Source: Oceanospirillales bacterium (lineage in GTDB: Bacteria > Pseudomonadota > Gammaproteobacteria > Xanthomonadales > SZUA-38). Taken from it: a DNA stretch of 45,284 nucleotides. The stretch is taken from contig QIKT01000200.1 of NCBI GenBank assembly GCA_003233095.1, positions 1 through 45,284 of the forward strand. Reading direction: 5' to 3'. Numbering within the stretch: the first letter of the stretch is position 1; every line of letters begins with the position of its first letter. Positions 10,025 to 18,135 of this stretch are shown here, piece after piece. Made by a program: the position numbers and the translations under genes. The notes beneath the pieces are model-generated. The model worked only from the letters and a program-made list of their open reading frames with translations, ran no database searches and was not told where the DNA came from.

Positions 10025-10040
10025 TGGCATGCTACTTGCA
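10025..10040 (+). promoter_or_regulatory. Sigma-54 (-24/-12) promoter of pilin gene 1
   Basis: TGGCATGCTACTTGCA matches the sigma-54 consensus TGGCACG-N4-TTGCW at all but one position. The invariant GG (10026-10027) and GC (10038-10039) are correctly spaced. Transcription would start near 10051, about 95 nt before the pilin ATG. Confidence 0.8.
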
Positions 10041-10145
10041 GCTTCAACCAGCGAAAAGTAGCTGTTTATATCTGCCGCTTCATAGAAACAGGTGACTCAG
10101 CCTCGAGGTGCGGAGTCGCACACATTGCAACTGGGGGTTGTAGTA

Positions 10146-10622
10146 ATGAAAAGACAAAACGGTTTCACTTTGATCGAATTGATGATCGTCGTCGCGATTG
10201 TCGGCATCCTAGCCGCTGTCGCTCTTCCGACTTACCAGGATTTTCAGACCCGTTCAAAGGTGTCTGAAGTATTGGTCGCAATGGGAGCTTGCAGGACCAC
10301 GGTTGGCGAGTTCTATCAGTCCAACAATGGCTGGGTTACACGTGGCGGCACGAATATCGACGGCAACATCTGTCAGGACGTCCTGTTGGCGCAACAATCG
10401 GCTTATCTGGCCGTCTTGACCGTCGACTCGGCAACGGGCACCATCACGGCAACCACGGTCAACACTGGCTCGAATCCCGAAGGCAACATTACGATGATCC
10501 CAGCTGACAGCAATGGCGTCCTGGTCGCGTCTCCTGGACCGATACAGACCTGGATTTGTGGCCAGCTGTCAGACGGAACCACGCTCGCCGGTCGCTATCG
10601 CCCAGGTTCCTGTCAAGGATAA
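10146..10622 (+). CDS. pilA: Type IV pilin, PilA-like copy 1
   Basis: Structural pilin of 158 residues. The prepilin signal MKRQNG is followed by the mature N-terminus FTLIELMIVVAIVGIL, with Phe+1 and Glu+5 after the Gly6 cleavage site, and a hydrophobic assembly helix. Cys pairs in the globular part (MGACR, NICQDV, WICG and PGSCQG) suggest disulfides including a C-terminal loop. The frame is open upstream to 10092, but the prepilin leader and GGGGG before the ATG fix the start at 10146. By eye it is roughly 70-75 percent identical, without gaps, to the pilin at 11422. It would be processed by PilD and polymerised by PilB/PilC. Its own sigma-54 promoter lies upstream. Confidence 0.92.
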   Translation: MKRQNGFTLIELMIVVAIVGILAAVALPTYQDFQTRSKVSEVLVAMGACRTTVGEFYQSNNGWVTRGGTNIDGNICQDVLLAQQSAYLAVLTVDSATGTITATTVNTGSNPEGNITMIPADSNGVLVASPGPIQTWICGQLSDGTTLAGRYRPGSCQG

Positions 10623-11248
10623 TCACCAACTGCGGAGCATCCTTCGATCCAGATCTCCGTTTGACTCATGACAAGCACAGCCCGCTCAGACAAGAGGTTG
10701 AACGCATCTGATGCTTGAATGGACAGCACTCACGGAACCGGCCTTCTGCAGATTGTCAAGCGGCAACAGTTGAGGCTGTTGATGTCCTGAGAGTGATCTG
10801 AACACACTGCTGAATCGAACCATGCGTCATAAGTCTTTGCCCACTGCTTCAATGTCACTCGCAGATGCGTCTGGCCCATGAACGCTGCAATACAGACTTG
10901 AGGTCACAATCCAAAGCGTTCATCCCGCCCGATCGCGGATATCAAACCCGTCATCTACCACAGAAGTGTACACGCTCTGTCCTGAGATTCTGGCACTGAT
11001 TTCCGACCTTCGCTGTGAGATTTATTCTTGGCACTGATGCCAAGTTGCAGCATGAAAGAGAAGCGAAAGGTCACAAACTGACCATTTACGTCACAATGCG
11101 ACCCACATGCCCCTCGAACTTATCGTCAATGCATCTCAAGGGCACGACCCAATCGTTCTGATAAAACGCCATGCCAATCAAATCATCTAGCCGTAAGTCT
11201 TTGTATGTAAATGTATTTACGTTGTGACTCACCGCTAACCAGCGTACG

Positions 11249-11269
11249 ATTTGTCACAAATTTGTCAAC
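11249..11269. promoter_or_regulatory. Candidate activator (PilR) site upstream of pilin gene 2
   Basis: ATTTGTCACAAA at 11249-11260 overlaps a second half-copy AAATTTGTCAAC ending at 11269. The pattern TTTGT(C/T)ACAAA is shared with the site at 9984-9995, and the second half-copy sits at the same distance from its -24 element. Conservation between two otherwise diverged upstream regions argues for function. Confidence 0.45.
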
Positions 11270-11300
11270 AGTGGGCCATACCTTGGTAGCACACTGGCAT

Positions 11301-11316
11301 TGGCACGCTATGTGCT
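11301..11316 (+). promoter_or_regulatory. Sigma-54 (-24/-12) promoter of pilin gene 2
   Basis: TGGCACGCTATGTGCT fits TGGCACG-N4-TTGCW with a perfect -24 half and one mismatch in the -12 half (GTGCT). GG (11302-11303) and GC (11314-11315) have the required spacing. The predicted start is near 11327, about 95 nt before the ATG at 11422, as in copy 1. Confidence 0.8.
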
Positions 11317-11421
11317 TGTATTCTGTTCGAGCTTTCAGTGGCACTGGCAGACTTAAACAATCAGGCCGTCTGCTAGCGTTCACTACATTAATCACATCAC
11401 TACTCATAGGGGATTTAATCC

Positions 11422-11898
11422 ATGCGTAAACAAAATGGTTTTACATTGATTGAACTGATGATCGTTGTCGCGATTGTCGGAATTCTGGCAGCCATCGCCA
11501 TTCCAGCCTACAAAGACTTCCAGGTTCGCTCGAAAGTCTCTGAAGTACTGGCAGCCATGGGCGCCTGCAAAACAACAGTGGGTGAGTTCTATCAGTCCAA
11601 CAATGGCTGGACCACTCGTAGCAACAACAGAATCGACGTGAACGTCTGTCAGGACGTCGCACTGACTCAGCAATCTGCTTACCTGGCAACGATGGTTGTC
11701 AACGACGCCAATGGCATCATTACTGCAACGACCATTGATACTGGCGCAGACATGGAAGGTATTATCACCATGCGTCCAGCATCTGCAGCCGGCATAATTG
11801 TAGCTGCACCAGATCCAATTCAAACATGGATTTGTGGCGACCTGGCTGACGGCACCAATCTGGCTGCTCGTTACCGCCCAGGTTCTTGTCAGGGTTAA
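11422..11898 (+). CDS. pilA: Type IV pilin, PilA-like copy 2
   Basis: A 158-residue prepilin with leader MRKQNG and mature start FTLIELMIVVAIVGIL (Glu+5 present). It is collinear with copy 1 and ends in the same RYRPGSCQG. Differences concentrate after residue 60, in the surface-exposed globular part; the Cys residues are conserved. AGGGGA lies upstream of the ATG. It has its own sigma-54 promoter and is followed by a strong intrinsic terminator, so it can be a separate transcript. Which copy is the main fibre subunit cannot be decided from sequence. The perfect -24 element and strong terminator make this the better candidate. Confidence 0.93.
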   Translation: MRKQNGFTLIELMIVVAIVGILAAIAIPAYKDFQVRSKVSEVLAAMGACKTTVGEFYQSNNGWTTRSNNRIDVNVCQDVALTQQSAYLATMVVNDANGIITATTIDTGADMEGIITMRPASAAGIIVAAPDPIQTWICGDLADGTNLAARYRPGSCQG

Positions 11899-11930
11899 TT
11901 CTCACCCTGGCTTGATCTAAGCAAGAAATC

Positions 11931-11966
11931 AATCCCTGCCTGTTTTAAGGCAGGGATTTTTTATTT
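11931..11966 (+). terminator. Intrinsic terminator after pilin gene 2
   Basis: A perfect 10-bp stem AATCCCTGCC/GGCAGGGATT with an 8-nt loop is followed directly by TTTTTTATTT. It lies 33 bp after the pilin stop and 48 bp before the next pilin gene. Confidence 0.92.
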
Positions 11967-12013
11967 GAAGACGAGGTAGTCGCAGTGAGTCAGCAGACAC
12001 CAAGGAGCTTAGT

Positions 12014-12466
12014 ATGAAACAGCATGGTATGAGTTTCATCGAAATGATGATTGTCGTGGCCATCATTGCCATTCTTGCGGGAATCGCACTGCCGCTTTAC
12101 TCAGCCTTTCAAACCCGTGCACGTACCTTCGAAGTCATTTCGGTGTTGAGCACATGCAAGCTAGCTGTGATTGACTTCTACCTGGACAATGCCGGATGGA
12201 ATCAACCCGATGGGACTAACATCGCCGCTTTGGCAGTGTGTGAACCGGGGGGAACTGCTCATGTACAACCCAATTCAGTTCTCGTTGATGCCAATGGCCT
12301 GATCACGATCGGCACCCGAGACCTGGGCTCATCCCTTCCGGATGGTTCGATTATTTCAATGAGACCTGTATTCGCCAACCGACAAATCACTGGATGGATC
12401 TGTGGCAGTAGCGACGATGGGACATCCATTGCACCTCGATACCTACCGGGTTCTTGCCAGGGCTGA
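12014..12466 (+). CDS. Type IV pilin-like protein, third tandem copy
   Basis: A 150-residue prepilin-like protein. The leader MKQHG is followed by MSFIEMMIVVAIIAILAG, so the mature protein would start with Met and keeps Glu+5. The globular part is diverged from the two preceding pilins but shares the Cys in the first helix region (LSTCKLAV), WICG and the ending RYLPGSCQG, so it belongs to the same paralogous family. AAGGAGC provides a strong ribosome site. No promoter fits in the 48 bp after the upstream terminator, so expression probably depends on read-through. It could be a minor pilin or a reserve variant; low expression compared with copies 1 and 2 is an inference. Confidence 0.88.
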   Translation: MKQHGMSFIEMMIVVAIIAILAGIALPLYSAFQTRARTFEVISVLSTCKLAVIDFYLDNAGWNQPDGTNIAALAVCEPGGTAHVQPNSVLVDANGLITIGTRDLGSSLPDGSIISMRPVFANRQITGWICGSSDDGTSIAPRYLPGSCQG

Positions 12467-12651
12467 TCCAATGGCTAGCCAGCTTTATGCTCACAGACAG
12501 CTGGGCGAGGCCATTGCCATCAATTTCGACCTCTGATCGTCCTTCAAGACACCATTCTCAGTGGATGTGACGCAAAACTTGCACTTCATCACTTAAATTA
12601 TTGTTCCGTAAGTAGTAATCTATAGCTCTTTATCTATCCACGAGGGGTTTC

Positions 12652-14379
12652 ATGGCCACATCCGCAGAGTCTGCAGTGACACTGAGCGGCCTCGCCAAGC
12701 GTCTGGTTACCGAAGGGCTGATCGAGCAGGCCGTTGCGGTCGATGCTCATCAGAAGGCCCACAAGCAAAAAATCCCATTCATTACCTATCTGGTGGAGAA
12801 CGCCCTGGTGGATGCCAACAAGGCCGCCACGCTCGCCTCTTTGGAGTTCGGTGTTCCTCTATTTGATATTGACGCCATAAATCTGAGCATGGCTCCGATC
12901 AAGTTGGTGGAGGAGAAGCTGGTTCACAAACACCGTGTTCTCCCACTCTACAAACGCGGAAGCCGCCTGTACGTCGCCGTCTCAGACCCGACCAATCTGC
13001 GCGCTCTGGACGAAATCAAGTTTCATACCAATCTGGGCATCGAGCCAATACTGGTCTCGGACGATGCCCTTAGCCGCAAGATCGATGAAGGCCTGTCCCA
13101 GGCTGACAGTTTCATGGACGAGCTTGCCACCGAAGATGGTCTGGATGACGTCGATTTTGCCGATGTCGAAGATTTCGCTGATGACGACATGGGCTCCGGC
13201 GATGAAGGCAACGCGATCGATGACACCCCAGTGGTCCGATTCATCAACAAGGTCTTGCTGGATGCGATCAAGCGCGGTGCATCAGACGTTCACTTCGAAC
13301 CCTACGAACACAAGTATCGAGTCCGATTTCGAATGGATGGTGTCCTCAAGCAGATGGCCAACCCTCCCTCCAAGATGTCACCCCGACTTGCGGCTCGTCT
13401 GAAAGTCATGTCACATCTGGATATTGCCGAGAAGCGAGTGCCACAGGACGGCCGAATCAAGTTGAATCTGTCAAAGACAAAGGCCATCGACTTCCGGGTC
13501 AGTACCTGTCCCACGTTGTTCGGCGAAAAGATCGTCCTGAGGATACTCGACGCATCAGCAGCCAAGATGGGCATCGACAAGCTCGGCTATGAGGAATCGC
13601 AGAAAAAACTATTCCTCGATGCGATCATGAAACCGTACGGCATGGTTCTGGTCACAGGGCCAACCGGGAGCGGCAAGACTGTGTCACTGTACACGGCACT
13701 GAATATCCTCAATACCGAAGAGCGCAATATCTCGACTGCTGAGGATCCGGTTGAAATTCGCCTGCCGGGCGTCAACCAGGTCCAGCAGAACGTCAAGCAG
13801 GGCATGACCTTTCCAACCGCGCTACGAGCCTTCCTGCGCCAGGATCCGGACATTATCATGGTCGGTGAAATCAGAGACCTCGAAACGGCGGAAATCGCCA
13901 TCAAGGCCGCTCAGACTGGCCACATGGTCCTGTCCACCCTGCACACCAATGACGCGCCACAGACGATTGCCCGACTCATGAACATGGGCATCGCCCCGTT
14001 CAATATCACCTCGTCGGTCTCGCTGGTGATCGCTCAGCGCCTGGCCCGCCGCTTGCATGACTGCAAGCAGCTCGCCAACATTCCCCATGAAGCGCTGCTA
14101 CTGGAAGGTTTCAGAGAAGACGAAGTGGATGAAATTAAAATCTATGAACCCGTCGGCTGCAATAGCTGCAACGACGGCTACAAGGGTCGAGTCGGTATCT
14201 ATCAGGTCATGCCAGTGACCGATGCCATATCAAAAATCATCCTGGAAGGCGGCAATGCCATGCATATAGCCGATCAGGCACGAAGGGAAGGAATCGATGA
14301 CCTTCGAGCATCAGCGTTGAACAAGGTCCGCGACGGCGTGACCGGTTTGGCTGAAATCAACCGCGTAACCAAGGATTAG
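12652..14379 (+). CDS. pilB: Type IV pilus extension ATPase PilB
   Basis: The cytoplasmic hexameric ATPase that powers pilin polymerisation. Its 575 residues include an N-terminal T2SSE_N-type domain (about 10-170), an acidic linker and the GspE/PilB ATPase core. Walker A GPTGSGKT is at 336-343. The Asp box is followed by Walker B IIMVGEIRDLETA and a His box with GHMVLSTLHTND. GCNSCNDGYKGR and the upstream Cys form the zinc-binding region typical of PilB. GAGGGG precedes the ATG. The 185 bp between the third pilin and pilB hold no clear promoter. pilC follows after 4 bp. Confidence 0.96.
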   Translation: MATSAESAVTLSGLAKRLVTEGLIEQAVAVDAHQKAHKQKIPFITYLVENALVDANKAATLASLEFGVPLFDIDAINLSMAPIKLVEEKLVHKHRVLPLYKRGSRLYVAVSDPTNLRALDEIKFHTNLGIEPILVSDDALSRKIDEGLSQADSFMDELATEDGLDDVDFADVEDFADDDMGSGDEGNAIDDTPVVRFINKVLLDAIKRGASDVHFEPYEHKYRVRFRMDGVLKQMANPPSKMSPRLAARLKVMSHLDIAEKRVPQDGRIKLNLSKTKAIDFRVSTCPTLFGEKIVLRILDASAAKMGIDKLGYEESQKKLFLDAIMKPYGMVLVTGPTGSGKTVSLYTALNILNTEERNISTAEDPVEIRLPGVNQVQQNVKQGMTFPTALRAFLRQDPDIIMVGEIRDLETAEIAIKAAQTGHMVLSTLHTNDAPQTIARLMNMGIAPFNITSSVSLVIAQRLARRLHDCKQLANIPHEALLLEGFREDEVDEIKIYEPVGCNSCNDGYKGRVGIYQVMPVTDAISKIILEGGNAMHIADQARREGIDDLRASALNKVRDGVTGLAEINRVTKD

Positions 14380-14383
14380 TCAG

Positions 14384-15604
14384 ATGGCAACAAAAACAAT
14401 GGAATTAGCGACCTATGCGTGGGAAGGCAAGGACAAGCGAGGCAAAGTCCTCAAGGGTGAGCAGTCCGCCAAGAGTGCCAACCTGATCAAGGCTGACCTC
14501 AGACGCCAGGGCATCAACCCCACCCGAGTTCGCAAGAAGGGCAAACCACTGCTTGGTGGTGGCGGGAGGGCGATCAAGCCTCAGGACATCGCCATTTTTT
14601 CCAGGCAGCTGGCGACCATGATGAAAGCTGGCGTACCGCTGGTGCAAGGGTTCGAAATTGTCGCGGGAGGCCAATCCAACCCGCGCATGAAAAACATGCT
14701 GATCGATATAAAGAACAGCATCGAGGGAGGCTCCACTCTCAGTGAATCTCTGAATAAATACCCGGTTCAGTTCGACGAATTGTTCGTCAACCTGGTGGCC
14801 GCTGGCGAACAGGCCGGTGTACTGGATACCCTGCTGGATGAGATTGCGACCTACAAGGAACGCACCGAGGAAATCAAGTCCAAAATCAAGAAAGCGTTGT
14901 TCTATCCGGCAGCCGTGATCGGTGTCGCAGTCCTGGTCTCAGCCGTTCTGCTGATCTTTGTGGTGCCTCAGTTCCAGATGATCTTCCAGGACGCTGGCTC
15001 CGACCTGCCTGCCTTTACCCAGGCGGTCATCAATCTGTCCGAAAACGTTCAGTCCTATGGCTGGATTTACGCAATCGTGATCGTTGGGTCTATTGTAGCG
15101 ATCGTGCTGGCAAAAAAGCGATCGAGGCCATTTGCGCATCTGTTGGATCGCATCGCACTCAAGGTGCCTATCATCGGCAAGATTCTGCATGATTCAGCCA
15201 TTGCACGATTCGCACGTACCTTGGCCACAACCTTCGCCGCCGGTGTGCCGCTGGTCGACGCACTCGACACGGTCTCAGGTGCGACCGGGAACGCCGTCTA
15301 TGGCGAAGCGGTCAAACGCATTCGAGAAGACGTTTCAGTCGGTCACCAGCTGCAGCTAGCCATGTCCCAGGTCAATCTGTTCCCCAACATGGTCATCCAG
15401 ATGACCGCCATCGGTGAGGAATCAGGATCGCTGGACGCGATGTTGACGAAAGTGGCCGAGTTCTATGAACGAGAGGTCAATAACGCTGTTGATGCTCTGA
15501 GCAGTCTGATCGAACCACTGGTCATGGTCGTGATCGGCGGAATGGTCGGCAGTCTGGTGGTTGCCATGTATCTGCCGATCTTCAAACTTGCAGCGACGAT
15601 CTGA
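14384..15604 (+). CDS. pilC: Type IV pilus inner-membrane platform protein PilC
   Basis: The polytopic membrane protein (GspF family) that couples PilB to pilin extraction. It has 406 residues. An N-terminal basic region (YAWEGKDKRGKVLKGE) is followed by two T2SSF repeats. The first contains FSRQLATMMKAGVPLVQGFEIV and the second FARTLATTFAAGVPLVDALDTV. Each repeat is followed by hydrophobic segments (about residues 170-200, 220-245 and 370-400). It is in one operon with pilB and pilD. The start at 14384 or at Met6 is possible; the longer is chosen because it follows pilB closely. Confidence 0.96.
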   Translation: MATKTMELATYAWEGKDKRGKVLKGEQSAKSANLIKADLRRQGINPTRVRKKGKPLLGGGGRAIKPQDIAIFSRQLATMMKAGVPLVQGFEIVAGGQSNPRMKNMLIDIKNSIEGGSTLSESLNKYPVQFDELFVNLVAAGEQAGVLDTLLDEIATYKERTEEIKSKIKKALFYPAAVIGVAVLVSAVLLIFVVPQFQMIFQDAGSDLPAFTQAVINLSENVQSYGWIYAIVIVGSIVAIVLAKKRSRPFAHLLDRIALKVPIIGKILHDSAIARFARTLATTFAAGVPLVDALDTVSGATGNAVYGEAVKRIREDVSVGHQLQLAMSQVNLFPNMVIQMTAIGEESGSLDAMLTKVAEFYEREVNNAVDALSSLIEPLVMVVIGGMVGSLVVAMYLPIFKLAATI

Positions 15605-15612
15605 CGCCACTC

Positions 15613-16482
<870 letters not shown>

Positions 16483-16483
16483 G

Positions 16484-17092
16484 ATGACTCTCAGAGTGGG
16501 CGTCACCGGCGGAATCGCTTCAGGCAAGTCTACCGTGTGCCAACTGTTCGCTGATCATGGAGCCACGATCGTGGATGCCGATGTCATTTCCCACGAACTG
16601 ATGATGCCGGATATGATTGTCTATTGTCAGATCGTGGACGCATTCGGAACCGGCATCCTGGATACGGATCGACGCATCGATCGATCTCGCCTTGGTGCTC
16701 TGGTATTCAGTCAACCCGATCGTCGCCGCCAGCTCGAATCCATCATTCATCCGCAGGTTCGTCGCATCATGAGTGAACAGGTACAGTCCAGCAGCGGTCC
16801 CTATTGCCTGATGGCAGTGCCGTTGTTGATCGAAACAGGCATGCAATCAGAAGTTGATCGAGTCCTGGTGATCGACATTGACCCGCAGACTCAGAGAGAT
16901 CGATTGAAACATCGCAATGGTTTCGATGATACGCGGATCGATCTAATTCTCTCGGCACAGTTGAATCGTGAAGATCGACTCTGCCACGCAGACGACATCA
17001 TCGACAACAATGGAACCATCGAGTCATTGGCCCCACAGGTCATAGCTCTGGATGAACTATATCGCAGAGAGGACCTTAGCAGGCATGACTAG
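16484..17092 (+). CDS. coaE: Dephospho-CoA kinase
   Basis: Last step of coenzyme A synthesis: ATP-dependent phosphorylation of the 3'-OH of dephospho-CoA. The 202 residues include the P-loop GGIASGKST (9-17), DADVISHEL after it, and the lid region with RDRLKHRNG. The position directly after pilD is the usual one in many gammaproteobacteria. Its end overlaps the start of the pilin accessory gene by 8 bp. Confidence 0.95.
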   Translation: MTLRVGVTGGIASGKSTVCQLFADHGATIVDADVISHELMMPDMIVYCQIVDAFGTGILDTDRRIDRSRLGALVFSQPDRRRQLESIIHPQVRRIMSEQVQSSSGPYCLMAVPLLIETGMQSEVDRVLVIDIDPQTQRDRLKHRNGFDDTRIDLILSAQLNREDRLCHADDIIDNNGTIESLAPQVIALDELYRREDLSRHD

Positions 17093-17846
17093 ACACCGCG
17101 CAGCACTGATTCATTTCATCCTCAGCATCATGATCGCAGGGACGGCACTGACATTGATGTTGCTGTTTGTCTTTCCTGCGAAGTATTTCCTGGCTGGCGG
17201 CGGCAGTAAATTACTGATCATCATGGTTAGCGTCGACATCATCATTGGCCCCTTGCTCACCTGGATCGTCTATCGACAAGGCAAGAAGTCACTGACATTC
17301 GACCTGAGCGTGATCGTCATGTTGCAGCTCGCCGCGCTGGTATACGGCATCACTGTCATGATCAATTCGAGGCCCGTATTCATGGCGCTGGTGACTGACC
17401 GATTCTCTCTGGTTCAAGCCAACCAGATCAGTGATGACTTACTCCACAAAGCCATCTATCCGGAATTCAGAACACGCTCCTGGACCGGCCCCATCGCCGT
17501 AGTGACCAGGATGCCCCAAGATCCCGATTCCATGCAGACAGTAATGATGAATGCCCTGGCGGGATTTGATCGCGACAAGTTTCCCGAACTGTACCATCCA
17601 TACGATGAGAACAGTCACGAGGCTTTGCTTTACGCCAGAAACGTTAGTGGTTTGATCACTATTGATCCGGCCGCAGCTGACCGTATTGATCCCGTGATGG
17701 CAGAATATGGATTGACCATTGAGCAGGTCGACTTCTTGCCACTGGTCACATCACAAAGTGATATGACCACACTGCTAAACAGTGAAACCGGAGAAATTCT
17801 GGCCATCGTTGACGTCGATCCATGGCAAACCGCCGATCAACCCTGA
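17085..17846 (+). CDS. TfpX/TfpZ-family type IV pilin accessory protein
   Basis: A membrane protein of about 253 residues with three or four N-terminal hydrophobic segments. The pattern FVFPAKYFLAGGGSKLLIIMVSVDIIIGPLLTWIVY, then KKSLTFDLSVIVMLQLAALVYGI and SRPVFMALVTDRF, is the one I associate with the TfpX/TfpZ accessory family. In that family the proteins are needed for stable assembly of a particular cognate pilin. The C-terminal half (about 110-253) is soluble. The start at 17085 (MTRHRAALIHF) is preferred over the longer frame from 17052 because AGAGGA precedes it. It overlaps coaE by 8 bp, which keeps it in the pil transcript. The link to the unusual tandem pilins is an inference. Confidence 0.75.
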   Translation: MTRHRAALIHFILSIMIAGTALTLMLLFVFPAKYFLAGGGSKLLIIMVSVDIIIGPLLTWIVYRQGKKSLTFDLSVIVMLQLAALVYGITVMINSRPVFMALVTDRFSLVQANQISDDLLHKAIYPEFRTRSWTGPIAVVTRMPQDPDSMQTVMMNALAGFDRDKFPELYHPYDENSHEALLYARNVSGLITIDPAAADRIDPVMAEYGLTIEQVDFLPLVTSQSDMTTLLNSETGEILAIVDVDPWQTADQP

Positions 17847-17883
17847 CCTCGGTTCAATCACTGCCCTCAACAGGAGAATCCCC

Positions 17884-18135
17884 TTGAAAACAAGACGACT
17901 CGCAATCATCGCCATAATCGCATTGATCACTGGGTGTGGAGACAACTCCAGTCCCACAGAACAGGTCGATGAAAATTCGGCAGAATCGTCGAGCACACCA
18001 CAACCTCACGTGCTACAGGATCAGATGGACCAGATCGACAAGGCCCGGGCCTTGCAGGAACAGCTCAACACAGCAGCGCAAGATCGCCTGAAACAGATCG
18101 ACGAGAATACCCGGCGTGAAACCGACGATGGTTGA
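17884..18135 (+). CDS. Small putative lipoprotein
   Basis: An 83-residue protein from a TTG start with CAGGAGAA seven to eight bases upstream. The signal MKTRRLAIIAIIALITGC has a good lipobox with Cys18. The mature part is Ser/Thr-rich, then acidic and helical (QMDQIDKARALQEQLNTAAQ), probably a short coiled coil. Asp at +3 does not give the strict +2 Asp inner-membrane retention signal. I do not recognise the family. It lies 37 bp after the pilin accessory gene and overlaps the nitrilase start by 20 bp, so the three may be co-transcribed. Confidence 0.65.
   Translation: MKTRRLAIIAIIALITGCGDNSSPTEQVDENSAESSSTPQPHVLQDQMDQIDKARALQEQLNTAAQDRLKQIDENTRRETDDG

Larger units (their letters stand above)
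9771..10145 (+). other. Regulatory region upstream of the first pilin gene
   Basis: These 375 bp have no gene. They are AT-richer than the flanking coding DNA. They hold a palindromic motif near 9975-9995 and a sigma-54 promoter at 10025-10040, leaving a transcript leader of about 95 nt. No pilR terminator with a T-run is obvious. Confidence 0.6.
10623..11421 (+). other. Long gene-free region between pilin genes 1 and 2
   Basis: These 799 bp contain no convincing ORF and no recognisable pilin remnant. A weak hairpin (CGGAG 10633-10637, CTCCG 10655-10659, followed by TTTG) could end the first pilin transcript. Short palindromes occur at 11069-11083 (GGTCA/TGACC arms) and 11207-11220 (GTAAAT/ATTTAC arms). 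The right end holds the activator-like motif and sigma-54 promoter of pilin gene 2. Confidence 0.5.

Noticed and set aside
12568-12583. Sigma-54-like sequence TGACGCAAAACTTGCA upstream of pilB
   Set aside because: The -12 half is good, but the invariant GG of the -24 element is GA; a chance match is more likely.
12601-12626. TTGTTC...TATAGC as a pilB promoter
   Set aside because: The spacer is only 14 bp, outside the usable range.
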